Shown: one piece after another, positions 51,924-59,869 of the stretch
Layout of the letters: every line of letters starts with the position of its first letter
Position numbering within the stretch: position 1 is the first letter of the stretch
NCBI GenBank assembly: GCA_028280845.1
Contig: JANQKZ010000035.1
Location: 124,001-188,000 of the forward strand
Source: Opitutales bacterium
GTDB taxonomy: Bacteria > Verrucomicrobiota > Verrucomicrobiia > Opitutales > JABSRG01
Direction of reading: 5' to 3'
DNA: 64,000 nucleotides
Position numbers and translations under genes: made by a program
Notes under the pieces: generated by a model
What the model saw: only the letters and a program-made list of their open reading frames with translations
What the model was told of the DNA's origin: nothing
Database searches by the model: none

Positions 51924-54346
51924 AATCCTGCTCCATCCCCATCGTACCCCTGCAATGGCTAAAGATCACACTCCCTGTCAGCATGGTCTGTGGTTTACTA
52001 TCGATTGCCATTAACCTGGCCGCACAACCCAATGTCCCCATCGACCCTAAGTATCAGAACGAGCAATGGGATGCCTGGTGGATTACTCATCCCGAAGCCA
52101 GTCTGTACAATTACGAAGTCTTGAATTTCCGGAAGACCTTCGATCTGGAACAGCTGCCCACTTCCTTCTGGGTCCATGCCTCCGCGGATAACCGCTACGA
52201 GCTGTTTGTGAATGGAAAGCGGGTCTGCCGTGGTCCGGCTCGGGGAGATTTCCTGAACTGGTTCTATGAAACCGTCGACCTGGCGCCCTACCTGAAAACC
52301 GGGACAAACTGTATCGCGGCCCTGGTATGGAACGGGGGAGAGTACAAACCGATGGCTCAGATCTCTGATAAGACCGCATTCATTTTACAGGGAAATGCAG
52401 ATCATGCCCAGGTGGTCAATACGGATGAATCCTGGCGGGTCCTGCTCAACCCTGCCTACAGTCCGATCATATACCTGGACAATGACATCAGGCTTCACTG
52501 GGAGTATTATGTTGCGGGGGTCCTGGATGCCATTGATGCCCGCGAATACCCATGGAATTGGGAAACCCCGGGCTATGATGACAGAGATTGGGATACTCCC
52601 CGGCAACTGGATAGACCTTACCCGGCAGGCCGAAGTTACCATCACAAATGGGGGATGACTCCACGGGTGGTCCCCCTGTTGCAAGAGCAGTCCCACAAAG
52701 TGGACCAGATCGTCCGGATTCGCCCCGCGCTGCCCGGGATCAAATCGCGAGCACCGAAACTTCCGCTTCACATCCCGGCAAACACCCAAGTGGAAGTCCT
52801 CTTTGATTACGGTGAGGTGGCCCACGGATACCCTGAGGTCCTGGTTTCCGGGGGTAAGGGAAGCCAGATGAAAATCCGCTATGCGGAAAAATTCATCCTG
52901 CCTGGGCGGGAATCCGGCCATCGTGACGTCATCCAGGATAAACTGATCGGGATTCATGATGAGTACACGAGTGACGGGGGGAGTGAGCGCCAGTTTCGTC
53001 CTCTCTGGACCCGCACCTTCAGGTGGCTGCAGCTGGAGATTCAGACAGAAGACGAAGGCCTCACCATAAATGATGTCGCCTACGCATCGGTGAACTACCC
53101 GACCCGCATCACGGCATCATTCAGCAGCGACGACCCGGTTCTCGAGAAAATATGGGATGCCTCTATCAGAACTCAGGTCCTGTCCGCCCAGGAGACATTC
53201 GTCAGTGACCTCTACTGGGAGCAGATTCAGTACGTGGGAGATACCAATGTGCAGGGCTTGTGTTACCTGTTCCTGACTGGTGACGATACGTTATACAAAC
53301 TCGCTCTTAAGCAGATCGATGATTCGCGGTTGCCCTCCGGGCTGACTCAGTCCCGCTACCCGTGCAACCTGGTGCAGTTGGGCCCCTCCTATTCGCTTTC
53401 CTGGGTCACTATGCTATACGACTACTGGATGTATGGGGAGGATCCAGAATATATATTTCAGTTTCTACCGGGCGCGGAACAGGTTCTGGAATGGCATGCC
53501 CGGAACCTGACCGAAAATGGGCTGTTGCCCAGTCTGGGTTTCATCGACTGGGCGTTTATCCCGCGGGTGGAACAAATCCGGGAGCTTGGCGAGAACACGG
53601 AATCCACCGTGCATTCCCTGTTCCTGGCCTTCACCTTGAAGCAGGCGTCCGAACTGTTCAGGGCTGCGGGAATGCAGTATCAAGCGGACCGATACATGGA
53701 TTGGTATCGGCAGCTCATCCAGACTATTCGATCCCGCTGTTTTGACCCTGAAAAAGCACTGTATGTGGATGTCCCCGGAACGGATCTTGTCAGCCAACAC
53801 ACGAATGTAATGGCGGTTCTGGCCGATGCCAGCACCGGACGGGAAGCCACGGCCCTTTTGGATAGGGTGCTGAACGATGAAACCCTTCTGTGGGCAGACA
53901 TGTATTTTAAATATTACCTTGGAAGGGCGCTACGGAAATCCGGCATGGGTGGACATTACCTCGATACCATTGAACCCTGGCGTCAGGCCATAGATATGGG
54001 GATGACCAGTTTTGGTGAAGCGATGACCGAGCCGCGCTCTGAGTGCCATGCCTGGAGCACGAGCCCGGCTTTTGAATTCCTTTCCACCATCTGTGGAATA
54101 GAGTCCCTTGCCCCCGGTTTTGCTTCCATTCAGATCAAGCCGGAATTGAATGGCCTTGAGCATGTTGAGGGCAAGATGAAGCACCCTGATGGCATGATTA
54201 GCGTGGAGCTCTGGCGGGAGGATCAGCGGCTGAAGGGTCAGGTGTCCACTCCCCCAGGGGTGCCGGCGGAATTCATCCATGGAGCTCAATCCATTCCCTT
54301 GAAGGGTGGAGTTCAGGAGATCGACCTGCCCTGGGAAGGGTCCTAA
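51920..54346 (+). CDS. Alpha-L-rhamnosidase (GH78)
   Basis: An 808-residue secreted enzyme (signal peptide about 1-35) that releases terminal L-rhamnose. N-terminal beta domains ('FWVHASADNRYELFVNGKRVCRGPARGDFLNWFYETVDLAPYLKTG' style, Rham_N-like) precede the (alpha/alpha)6 catalytic domain. The catalytic stretch is 'VSDLYWEQIQYVGDTNVQG', corresponding to the E-R-x-G-x-x-G-D region of GH78; 'SLFLAFTLKQASELFRAAG', 'LWADMYFKYYLGRALRKSGMG' and 'MTEPRSECHAWSTSPAFEFLSTICGIESLAPGF' follow, with the C-terminal beta domain last. Length is normal. With RhaT nearby it points to a rhamnose-containing glycan. Confidence 0.93.
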   Translation: MKSCSIPIVPLQWLKITLPVSMVCGLLSIAINLAAQPNVPIDPKYQNEQWDAWWITHPEASLYNYEVLNFRKTFDLEQLPTSFWVHASADNRYELFVNGKRVCRGPARGDFLNWFYETVDLAPYLKTGTNCIAALVWNGGEYKPMAQISDKTAFILQGNADHAQVVNTDESWRVLLNPAYSPIIYLDNDIRLHWEYYVAGVLDAIDAREYPWNWETPGYDDRDWDTPRQLDRPYPAGRSYHHKWGMTPRVVPLLQEQSHKVDQIVRIRPALPGIKSRAPKLPLHIPANTQVEVLFDYGEVAHGYPEVLVSGGKGSQMKIRYAEKFILPGRESGHRDVIQDKLIGIHDEYTSDGGSERQFRPLWTRTFRWLQLEIQTEDEGLTINDVAYASVNYPTRITASFSSDDPVLEKIWDASIRTQVLSAQETFVSDLYWEQIQYVGDTNVQGLCYLFLTGDDTLYKLALKQIDDSRLPSGLTQSRYPCNLVQLGPSYSLSWVTMLYDYWMYGEDPEYIFQFLPGAEQVLEWHARNLTENGLLPSLGFIDWAFIPRVEQIRELGENTESTVHSLFLAFTLKQASELFRAAGMQYQADRYMDWYRQLIQTIRSRCFDPEKALYVDVPGTDLVSQHTNVMAVLADASTGREATALLDRVLNDETLLWADMYFKYYLGRALRKSGMGGHYLDTIEPWRQAIDMGMTSFGEAMTEPRSECHAWSTSPAFEFLSTICGIESLAPGFASIQIKPELNGLEHVEGKMKHPDGMISVELWREDQRLKGQVSTPPGVPAEFIHGAQSIPLKGGVQEIDLPWEGS

Positions 54347-54413
54347 GATGAATCCCGGGTTCAACGAGTCATTAGTGAAGTCTTATGCATCCGATTTATT
54401 CTCTCCCCTAGCC

Positions 54414-54854
54414 ATGAAAATTCTGCAATTACCCTGCCTTTTGTCTTTCACCCTGGTGTTCACTGCGTGCCAAACGACCGAACAAGGAATGGAAGAGCCT
54501 TTTGCCGAAGCGTCTCCGGGTTATGTCAAAGATATGCTCTTACTGGCAGGTCTCCAGCAGGAGGCCGTGCTCGAACAGATCGGGAGTCCTGAACAACGTG
54601 TTTCCACCCGCTACCTCGAGCAAGCTGCTGAAGTCTGGATTTACAGCGAGCTGATCCGGAGTCATTCCACCTCTGAGATTGTAGACTTCAATGAGTTAAC
54701 ATACGTGGACCAGAATACCGGTGCCAGCCGAACGGTGAAGACCGGGGTAACGGAAAGTGTGGTCGTAAAGACCTACTGGGTGACGGAGTTGATATTTGTG
54801 GACGGAACGCTGAGAAAATGGAACGAGGGTGAATTGGATAAAAAGGCCTACTAA
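54414..54854 (+). CDS. Small predicted lipoprotein
   Basis: A 146-residue protein with a lipoprotein signal MKILQLPCLLSFTLVFTAC (lipobox F-T-A-C at about residue 19). The mature part has 'LLLAGLQQEAVLEQIGSPEQRVSTRYLEQAAEVWIYSE' and 'KTYWVTELIFVDGTLRKWNEGE', reminiscent of BamE/SmpA-like small outer-membrane lipoproteins that carry a 'G-x-P' turn, but the match is not certain. It is the last gene of the forward run. An upstream in-frame ATG at 54348 would put the signal peptide inside the protein. Confidence 0.7.
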   Translation: MKILQLPCLLSFTLVFTACQTTEQGMEEPFAEASPGYVKDMLLLAGLQQEAVLEQIGSPEQRVSTRYLEQAAEVWIYSELIRSHSTSEIVDFNELTYVDQNTGASRTVKTGVTESVVVKTYWVTELIFVDGTLRKWNEGELDKKAY

Positions 54855-55175
54855 GCCATTCCCCAACCAGCTTCGTTTCCCCAACTAAAATCACATTTTG
54901 TCATACTGGCCGACTCAGGGATTATGGTAGTTTTCTCTATAATTCCTGAAAGCAGCGTTGTCCGCGAAGCCGGTCATATTATGAGGCCCGAACCCTGCTC
55001 CGTGCCATCGTTAGTCCGTATGCTGCTGATCCTTTATTTAGGATTGGTTTTAATCCCGATAGAGGAAGTCGAGAGATAGGCGTGCTTTCCATCCACTGGA
55101 TCGTATCCTTCTAAGAGAGATTTTGCCGAACGCCTGGCAGCTTTTGCGGAGGCATAAGCTCAACGGGTTAATCCG
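54855..55175. other. Intergenic stretch between convergent genes
   Basis: No gene supported. A short hairpin AACGG-GTTAAT-CCGTT lies at about 55159-55174, directly next to the stop of the reverse-strand glycosidase gene. No T run follows it. Confidence 0.4.
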
Positions 55176-57392
55176 TTACTCCTCTAACAAGACATACAAC
55201 GCATCCGGCGGGAACTGGAGGGAGATCCAATCGCCGACGCGCTGGAAGTCCAATGCTTCCCTAGCGTAACCATTAGCATCGAGCACGGTGGCTTTGGAAA
55301 TTGAGGCATTGTTCAAGTCAATCCGGGTCTGGTTTTGCCTGGGGCTCCAGGGAGGGGTTCCCACGTGATCAATTTGATAACCTTCGATTGGTCCGGTGTC
55401 TTCCGTCTCTAAGGTTGCCGGGCTTTCTTTCCAACCTTTGGGCCGGGTTACAGTACCTGTTTGGAGCAGGATTCTTTTCGAATCGACCAGAGGTTGCTCG
55501 TCCATTGAAACCGCCATGACCGTGCCATATTCATTTTTGGAGTGTATTCTTAAATCACGGGTATTGACGATCCCTCCGACATCGTGGAAAAAAGCCGCGG
55601 TCCCCTGGAAACAGGGTGTATCGACGATGCAGACCCCCTGTTTAAAATTGAGCAGGACCTCGTCGGTTAAGCTGCGAATCGTGCCGGACTCCCGATTGAT
55701 ATAACGGCTCAGGTCCACGGTTTCGGTTTGGGATCGGGTTGCGTCCAACTCCACCTTGACCGGTCCAACGAGGAAGGCCAGCGGGTCGATCTCTCCTCCT
55801 TTTTCCATGTCAGATTGGGTGTAACTGGAATCCCGATTAGGATCGAATCCCTGTTCCTCTGAGGGCTGGGCGGGAACACGGTCCAGCAAGTCGGCCTTTG
55901 TTCGCCTTTCCAAGACCGCCGGTGTGGCCGCCTCGGTGATATACCCCAGCCGATGGGCAAGAGCCGGGGCGGGAAACTGTCCGGCAAATTGCGGAACATT
56001 GGCATGCCATTTGTGGATGCTGCCGGGGTAGCTGCTTATCGAGGCATCCCGTTTCCATTCCACGCTGTCCGAGCTGAAAAAGAAGGCGCTATCAAAACCG
56101 GTGAGTCCCATGTAGGCAGCAGCGACAAAGGGGCCCTCGACCTGCCACGGGTTGGGGGCCACCCATGTGGTTTCCGTCAACAGGAAGGGAAACCCCCTGG
56201 GTGCTCTTACTGATACCGGTAATGCGAGCGGATTCTTTAACGTGGACAGGGGAACATAGCGATCCCCTGCCTCAATCCTCCAGCCAGGTGCGGCCCCTAC
56301 ATGGGGGCCGGTGACAAAACGATTCACGGCCATGACTTCCAGGCCGGCATAGGTATACCGTTCCAGGTCATCGAGTGTAGGGGAGTGGGCGGTTCTCCAA
56401 TTACAGGCATTGAGCAGCTGTTGGCAGCCGACCTCATCCCTGAGGAATCCGGCCATTTCATCATAAAACCGGCGCTGGATTTCGACCATGTATTCCATTT
56501 GATCGCGCAAGCGTAGACCATCCGGCCCCTCTTTGGCATTCATCAGTACATGCAGTCCCTGCATGGCCAGTACACCCTCATCGATGGAGTCTCCCTCGAT
56601 TGCCCCGCCCCATTTGGAAAGGGCCTTTGGGAGGGAGCCATAGCGCTGCGTGACCCAATCGGAAAACTGGGCGCCGACCACTTTGAGCTGCCGGGGGGTT
56701 AGGGCATTAAAGGTCCAAAACAGAATGCTGTCCTCGTTGTGCACCTGGATGACAGCCACCGACGGGTCATCCTTGATCGCCATCCCGGTGTAGGGGTTAA
56801 CCGTTCCATAGATTTTCCGGAACCAATCCTTGTAGGCCTGCTGCAGGTGCTCTTCCCAGAAGACCATACTGTATGGCATGTCGCCTTCTCTCTGTCCCCA
56901 ATCCGATTGAAATTCGACCTCATGCCCCCAGTAAGGGGTGAGGAAGAGGTAAATACCGTGCTGCTTCGCCACAGCCACATGCCGGTGCATAACATCCAGT
57001 TGTTTCGGGTTAATGGTGGACAGGGGTTTGTCGGGATCCAGCAATGGCAACTGCCCAAAGACTCGAACCAGGTTGACCCCGCGTTTGGCCAGAAACCGAT
57101 AGAAGGACTCAATTTCCTCCAGGGTCCAAGCCGGTACCGGATGCAGGTCGATGCGGGTGCAGGCGGACCAGAATCGCAGGGGTCGGCCATCGCCCCGGAC
57201 AAAAGACTCTCCATCCTCGGACAAAGCGACAAATCCGTGCTGGCCAGCCTCTGCTTCATTGAGGTAACGCAGATCCAACATAGCCTCATCGAGGAATCTA
57301 TCCTCACCCGGGTTGAAGGACCACTCCCGGGCGGTTACAAAGTGGACTGCGCCGGCCACACAAAGAGAAAGAATGAGGGTAATTTTCATCAT
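55176..57392 (-). CDS. Secreted clan-A-like glycosidase, 738 aa (unclassified)
   Basis: An exported protein (signal peptide 1-21). It begins with a motif shared by large cellulase-like hydrolases: 'VRGDGRPLRFWSACTRID' and 'FLAKRGVNLVRVFGQLPL'. The barrel shows 'DPSVAVIQVHNEDSILFWTF' (Asn219-Glu220 as acid/base), 'GLEVMAVNRFVTGPHVG' and 'FPFLLTETTWVAPNPWQVEGP' (Glu as nucleophile). A beta-rich C-terminal part of about 200 residues follows with 'TPCFQGTAAFF' and 'VLDANGYAREALDFQ', probably the agarase/GH2-like C-terminal sandwich. The family is not recognised with certainty. It is oriented against the main operon. Confidence 0.78.
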   Translation of the reverse strand: MMKITLILSLCVAGAVHFVTAREWSFNPGEDRFLDEAMLDLRYLNEAEAGQHGFVALSEDGESFVRGDGRPLRFWSACTRIDLHPVPAWTLEEIESFYRFLAKRGVNLVRVFGQLPLLDPDKPLSTINPKQLDVMHRHVAVAKQHGIYLFLTPYWGHEVEFQSDWGQREGDMPYSMVFWEEHLQQAYKDWFRKIYGTVNPYTGMAIKDDPSVAVIQVHNEDSILFWTFNALTPRQLKVVGAQFSDWVTQRYGSLPKALSKWGGAIEGDSIDEGVLAMQGLHVLMNAKEGPDGLRLRDQMEYMVEIQRRFYDEMAGFLRDEVGCQQLLNACNWRTAHSPTLDDLERYTYAGLEVMAVNRFVTGPHVGAAPGWRIEAGDRYVPLSTLKNPLALPVSVRAPRGFPFLLTETTWVAPNPWQVEGPFVAAAYMGLTGFDSAFFFSSDSVEWKRDASISSYPGSIHKWHANVPQFAGQFPAPALAHRLGYITEAATPAVLERRTKADLLDRVPAQPSEEQGFDPNRDSSYTQSDMEKGGEIDPLAFLVGPVKVELDATRSQTETVDLSRYINRESGTIRSLTDEVLLNFKQGVCIVDTPCFQGTAAFFHDVGGIVNTRDLRIHSKNEYGTVMAVSMDEQPLVDSKRILLQTGTVTRPKGWKESPATLETEDTGPIEGYQIDHVGTPPWSPRQNQTRIDLNNASISKATVLDANGYAREALDFQRVGDWISLQFPPDALYVLLEE

Positions 57393-57552
57393 GGGGTGAT
57401 CCCTAGTTCAGCGATGGAAGCTAACGGAGGCAAAATCCTATCTGTATAAGTAATTGCCGGGCTTTATAAAAAATTGCCCACCGGAACCCGCTTCACTCCA
57501 TCAGGGGTGACCTTTTGGCAACGACGATACCGGAAGAATCTCTGCATAACTC

Positions 57553-58332
57553 TTATTTTTTTCCCTTTAGCTCGAGTGAGTCCTGCTGTCCTGCGGCCCA
57601 GGCGATGCCGCCGTAGATGTGTTGGAGGAAGAGCTCGTTTCGGTAGGCCTCGGGGATGTGGCCGATGGCGGTGTAGAATACACGGGCGCCTTCGAATTCA
57701 TGGTGCCAGGCGATGGGATGCCAGTCGCCCATGTTGTTGTCAGCGTCGGGGACATAAGTGCTCTCGTCTACGGTGAGGACGACGTTCAGGTGGTCGGGGA
57801 AGGGCGGTTTAAAGACATACCATTCATCGGTCCACAGCCACTTGGCGGGCAAGTGCAGGCAGGCGGGGAAGCCGGGCTCCTCCGTGGTCAGTACGCCGGT
57901 CTGTTTGGGGGGATGGCCGTTGAAGGGGCTGCCGATCAGTTTCTCAAACCAGGGCCAGGGGGTAGGCATGTTCCGGGTGGCGCTGGCGGCATGCACACCG
58001 ACAATGCCCCCGCCGTTGTGGACGAACTCCTTAAACTCGGCACGCTTGTTTTCATCGAGCCAAGTGGCGTTGGCGCTGATGAAAACAATCACGTCGTAGT
58101 CGGCAAAGGTCAGTTTGGCGAAATCCTTGGCCCGGTCCACGAAGGTGAGCTCGAAAAAGTGGAGTTCGGCCAGCTTCTCGAAAGACTCTTTGGCCACCGG
58201 CACATTCCGGTAGTGCCATTCATCATAGGCATCGGCAAACACCAGAACCTTGAACTGGTTGGCTTGGAGGCAGAGGACCGGGAAGAGGAATAGAAGGCCA
58301 AGTAAGCAGGATCGGGTGGGGTAGCGGTTCAT
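57553..58332 (-). CDS. ThuA domain protein 1 (exported)
   Basis: A 259-residue protein with a signal peptide (about 1-25) and a ThuA/glutamine-amidotransferase-like fold: 'FKVLVFADAYDEWHYRNVPVAKESFEKL', 'YDVIVFISANATWLDENKRAEFKEFVHNGGGIVGVHAASA', 'FEKLIGSPFNGHPPKQTGVLT', 'WLWTDEWYVFK' and 'HHEFEGARVFYTAIGHIPEAY'. ThuA of Sinorhizobium works with the Gfo/Idh enzyme ThuB in trehalose use via 3-keto sugars; its precise reaction is not settled. A second ThuA gene lies directly upstream on the same strand. Confidence 0.9.
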   Translation of the reverse strand: MNRYPTRSCLLGLLFLFPVLCLQANQFKVLVFADAYDEWHYRNVPVAKESFEKLAELHFFELTFVDRAKDFAKLTFADYDVIVFISANATWLDENKRAEFKEFVHNGGGIVGVHAASATRNMPTPWPWFEKLIGSPFNGHPPKQTGVLTTEEPGFPACLHLPAKWLWTDEWYVFKPPFPDHLNVVLTVDESTYVPDADNNMGDWHPIAWHHEFEGARVFYTAIGHIPEAYRNELFLQHIYGGIAWAAGQQDSLELKGKK

Positions 58333-58363
58333 GCACTCTTACTAGTGGTATTCAATAAGGAAG

Positions 58364-58376
58364 GCAATGCGTTTGC
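58364..58376. promoter_or_regulatory. Imperfect palindrome upstream of ThuA 1
   Basis: GCAATGCGTTTGC has GCAA/TTGC arms around a CG-containing centre and lies 32 bp before the ThuA 1 start on the reverse strand. A related motif lies upstream of ThuA 2 (59494-59505). Both share G-x-AAT-x-CGTTT, of the kind bound by LacI-family regulators. The match is weak. Confidence 0.3.
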
Positions 58377-58505
58377 ATCAACATAACGGGAGGTATGCTC
58401 AATCGCTTCCTGTGGCCCAGTTCAATCCATGGGTATATCGGGATCGCCCAAGGGAGACCCCTGCCGGATCGATGGACTTTGAACAGTTAGGGAGTGAGCC
58501 GTCGG

Positions 58506-59453
58506 TTATTGCCTTGGTGTGTCGTCGGCTTCGAGATCACCGAGGGCGTATTGGATGCCGGCCAGGGTAAATTCCAATAAGGCGGGGTCCCAGAAGACAT
58601 GAGCGTTGTGGCCGAAACCGTTGTAGAAGACACGGCCCTGGCCGTAACTGCGGATCCAGCCTATGGGGAAATCCATGTCATCCTGGCGGACGGGCAGGAC
58701 CCGGCTTGGGGAAACTGTATTCGCTACATCGATACTGAGGAGAATGCGCAGCTTGTCGCGAAAGACCGGCTCCTGAAGCTGGAAGGCCTGGTCGGCGATT
58801 TGGAAGGATTTTCCGCCGAAGGCGGCGGTAATGGGGCTGTCCTTGTCCTCCACCTGAATCATCATGGGTTCGCCGTTCCAGGGGTGTCCTCCGTTTTCGG
58901 TGCCGCCCAGCATCTGGCCAAAGGCGGGCCACTGGTCGTAGACGGGGTATTGGACGAAAGTGGCAATGGCATCGTGGATGCCGATGAGCCCTTTCCCGCT
59001 GGCGACAAACTCCAGTAGGGATTGTTTGAGCTCTTCGTCCTCCCACAGCACGCCGACAGAGTTGAGAAAGCACACCGCGTCAAATTGCCGGAGTGTATCC
59101 GGGCGAAACATCTCCACATCGTTGCTGAAGACGGCCTCGTAGGCTCCGGTTTGCTTCCCCATCTGGTCAAAGGCGTAGTTATGCACCGGGATGATCGCAT
59201 GGGAGGAGCCTTGCCAGGGCATCCCGTCGCGCATCGCGAGGTTGGTCACGAGGATGCGGCGTGGTTTCCCCGGTTCGGCGGGGGCTTCTTTCGGCAAGGC
59301 TGCATCAATCAGGGCTTTGTGTTCCGGTTTGAGGTCATCCGCGGAGAGGGCAGGTCCCATTACGAGCAAACCGGCAAGAACGAGCCTGAAGGAGATTTTT
59401 TGCCAGCGTTGGAGTAGTGAGTGGTTTCGGGGCATTTGATTAAATATATTCAT
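58506..59453 (-). CDS. ThuA domain protein 2 (exported)
   Basis: A 315-residue ThuA-like protein. Starting at the ATG 59453 gives a leader of basic residues followed by 'RLVLAGLLVMGPALSADD', a plausible signal peptide; the longer frame to 59552 would cover a candidate operator and adds nothing family-like. Key stretches are 'RRILVTNLAMRDGMPWQGSSHAIIPVHNYAF', 'FDAVCFLNSVGVLWEDEELKQSLLEFVASGKGLIGIHDAIAT', 'FGQMLGGTENGGHPWNGEPM' and 'PIGWIRSYGQGRVFYNGFGHNAHVFWDPALLEFTLAGIQYALGD'. The role is as for ThuA 1. Two neighbouring ThuA genes suggest related but distinct substrates. Confidence 0.88.
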   Translation of the reverse strand: MNIFNQMPRNHSLLQRWQKISFRLVLAGLLVMGPALSADDLKPEHKALIDAALPKEAPAEPGKPRRILVTNLAMRDGMPWQGSSHAIIPVHNYAFDQMGKQTGAYEAVFSNDVEMFRPDTLRQFDAVCFLNSVGVLWEDEELKQSLLEFVASGKGLIGIHDAIATFVQYPVYDQWPAFGQMLGGTENGGHPWNGEPMMIQVEDKDSPITAAFGGKSFQIADQAFQLQEPVFRDKLRILLSIDVANTVSPSRVLPVRQDDMDFPIGWIRSYGQGRVFYNGFGHNAHVFWDPALLEFTLAGIQYALGDLEADDTPRQ

Positions 59454-59493
59454 CCTGTTTCTGATGTGCCACATAAACCTTTTGAGGGCCAAA

Positions 59494-59505
59494 GGAATCG
59501 TTTCC
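59494..59505. promoter_or_regulatory. LacI-type operator-like palindrome
   Basis: GGAATCGTTTCC is a palindrome with one mismatch around a central CG, 40 bp upstream of the ThuA 2 start and on the far side from rhaT. The central CG with GAA/TTC arms is typical of LacI-family operators. No LacI gene is in the window. Confidence 0.4.
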
Positions 59506-59869
59506 AATTTCTCAAAAAAGAATACAGAGGGATAGCTAGACAGATTTCTCATAGGGGGGTTGCCCCGGAGGTGACAGCCTGTTGCCTTCCCTTGACTAGG
59601 TTTACCGTTTTTTTGACTGCCAACGCATTTTATTCATCGCCTTGGTTCGGTGGAGCATTAGCCTTTGCAGGGGAAAGCGATTGCGTAGAAAAGGTGTTTG
59701 AGAATTATTGACCCCTATGAGCCCCATCAAGCCGACTCCTCAGGTTCGCATGGGTTTATACTCCATTAGGCATTCCTATTGTTGAGCCAAAAACATTAAG
59801 TATTCCGGAAGCTGGACACGCCCATAGACGATCTTTCCTGAGACAGTAACCCGTTAATCCGCATATATC
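59506..59869. other. Intergenic stretch before rhaT
   Basis: About 360 bp with no supported gene. Two TTGACT elements (59592 and 59613) occur but neither has a matching -10 box at proper spacing. The rhaT frame is first open after a TAA at 59855-59857. Confidence 0.4.
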
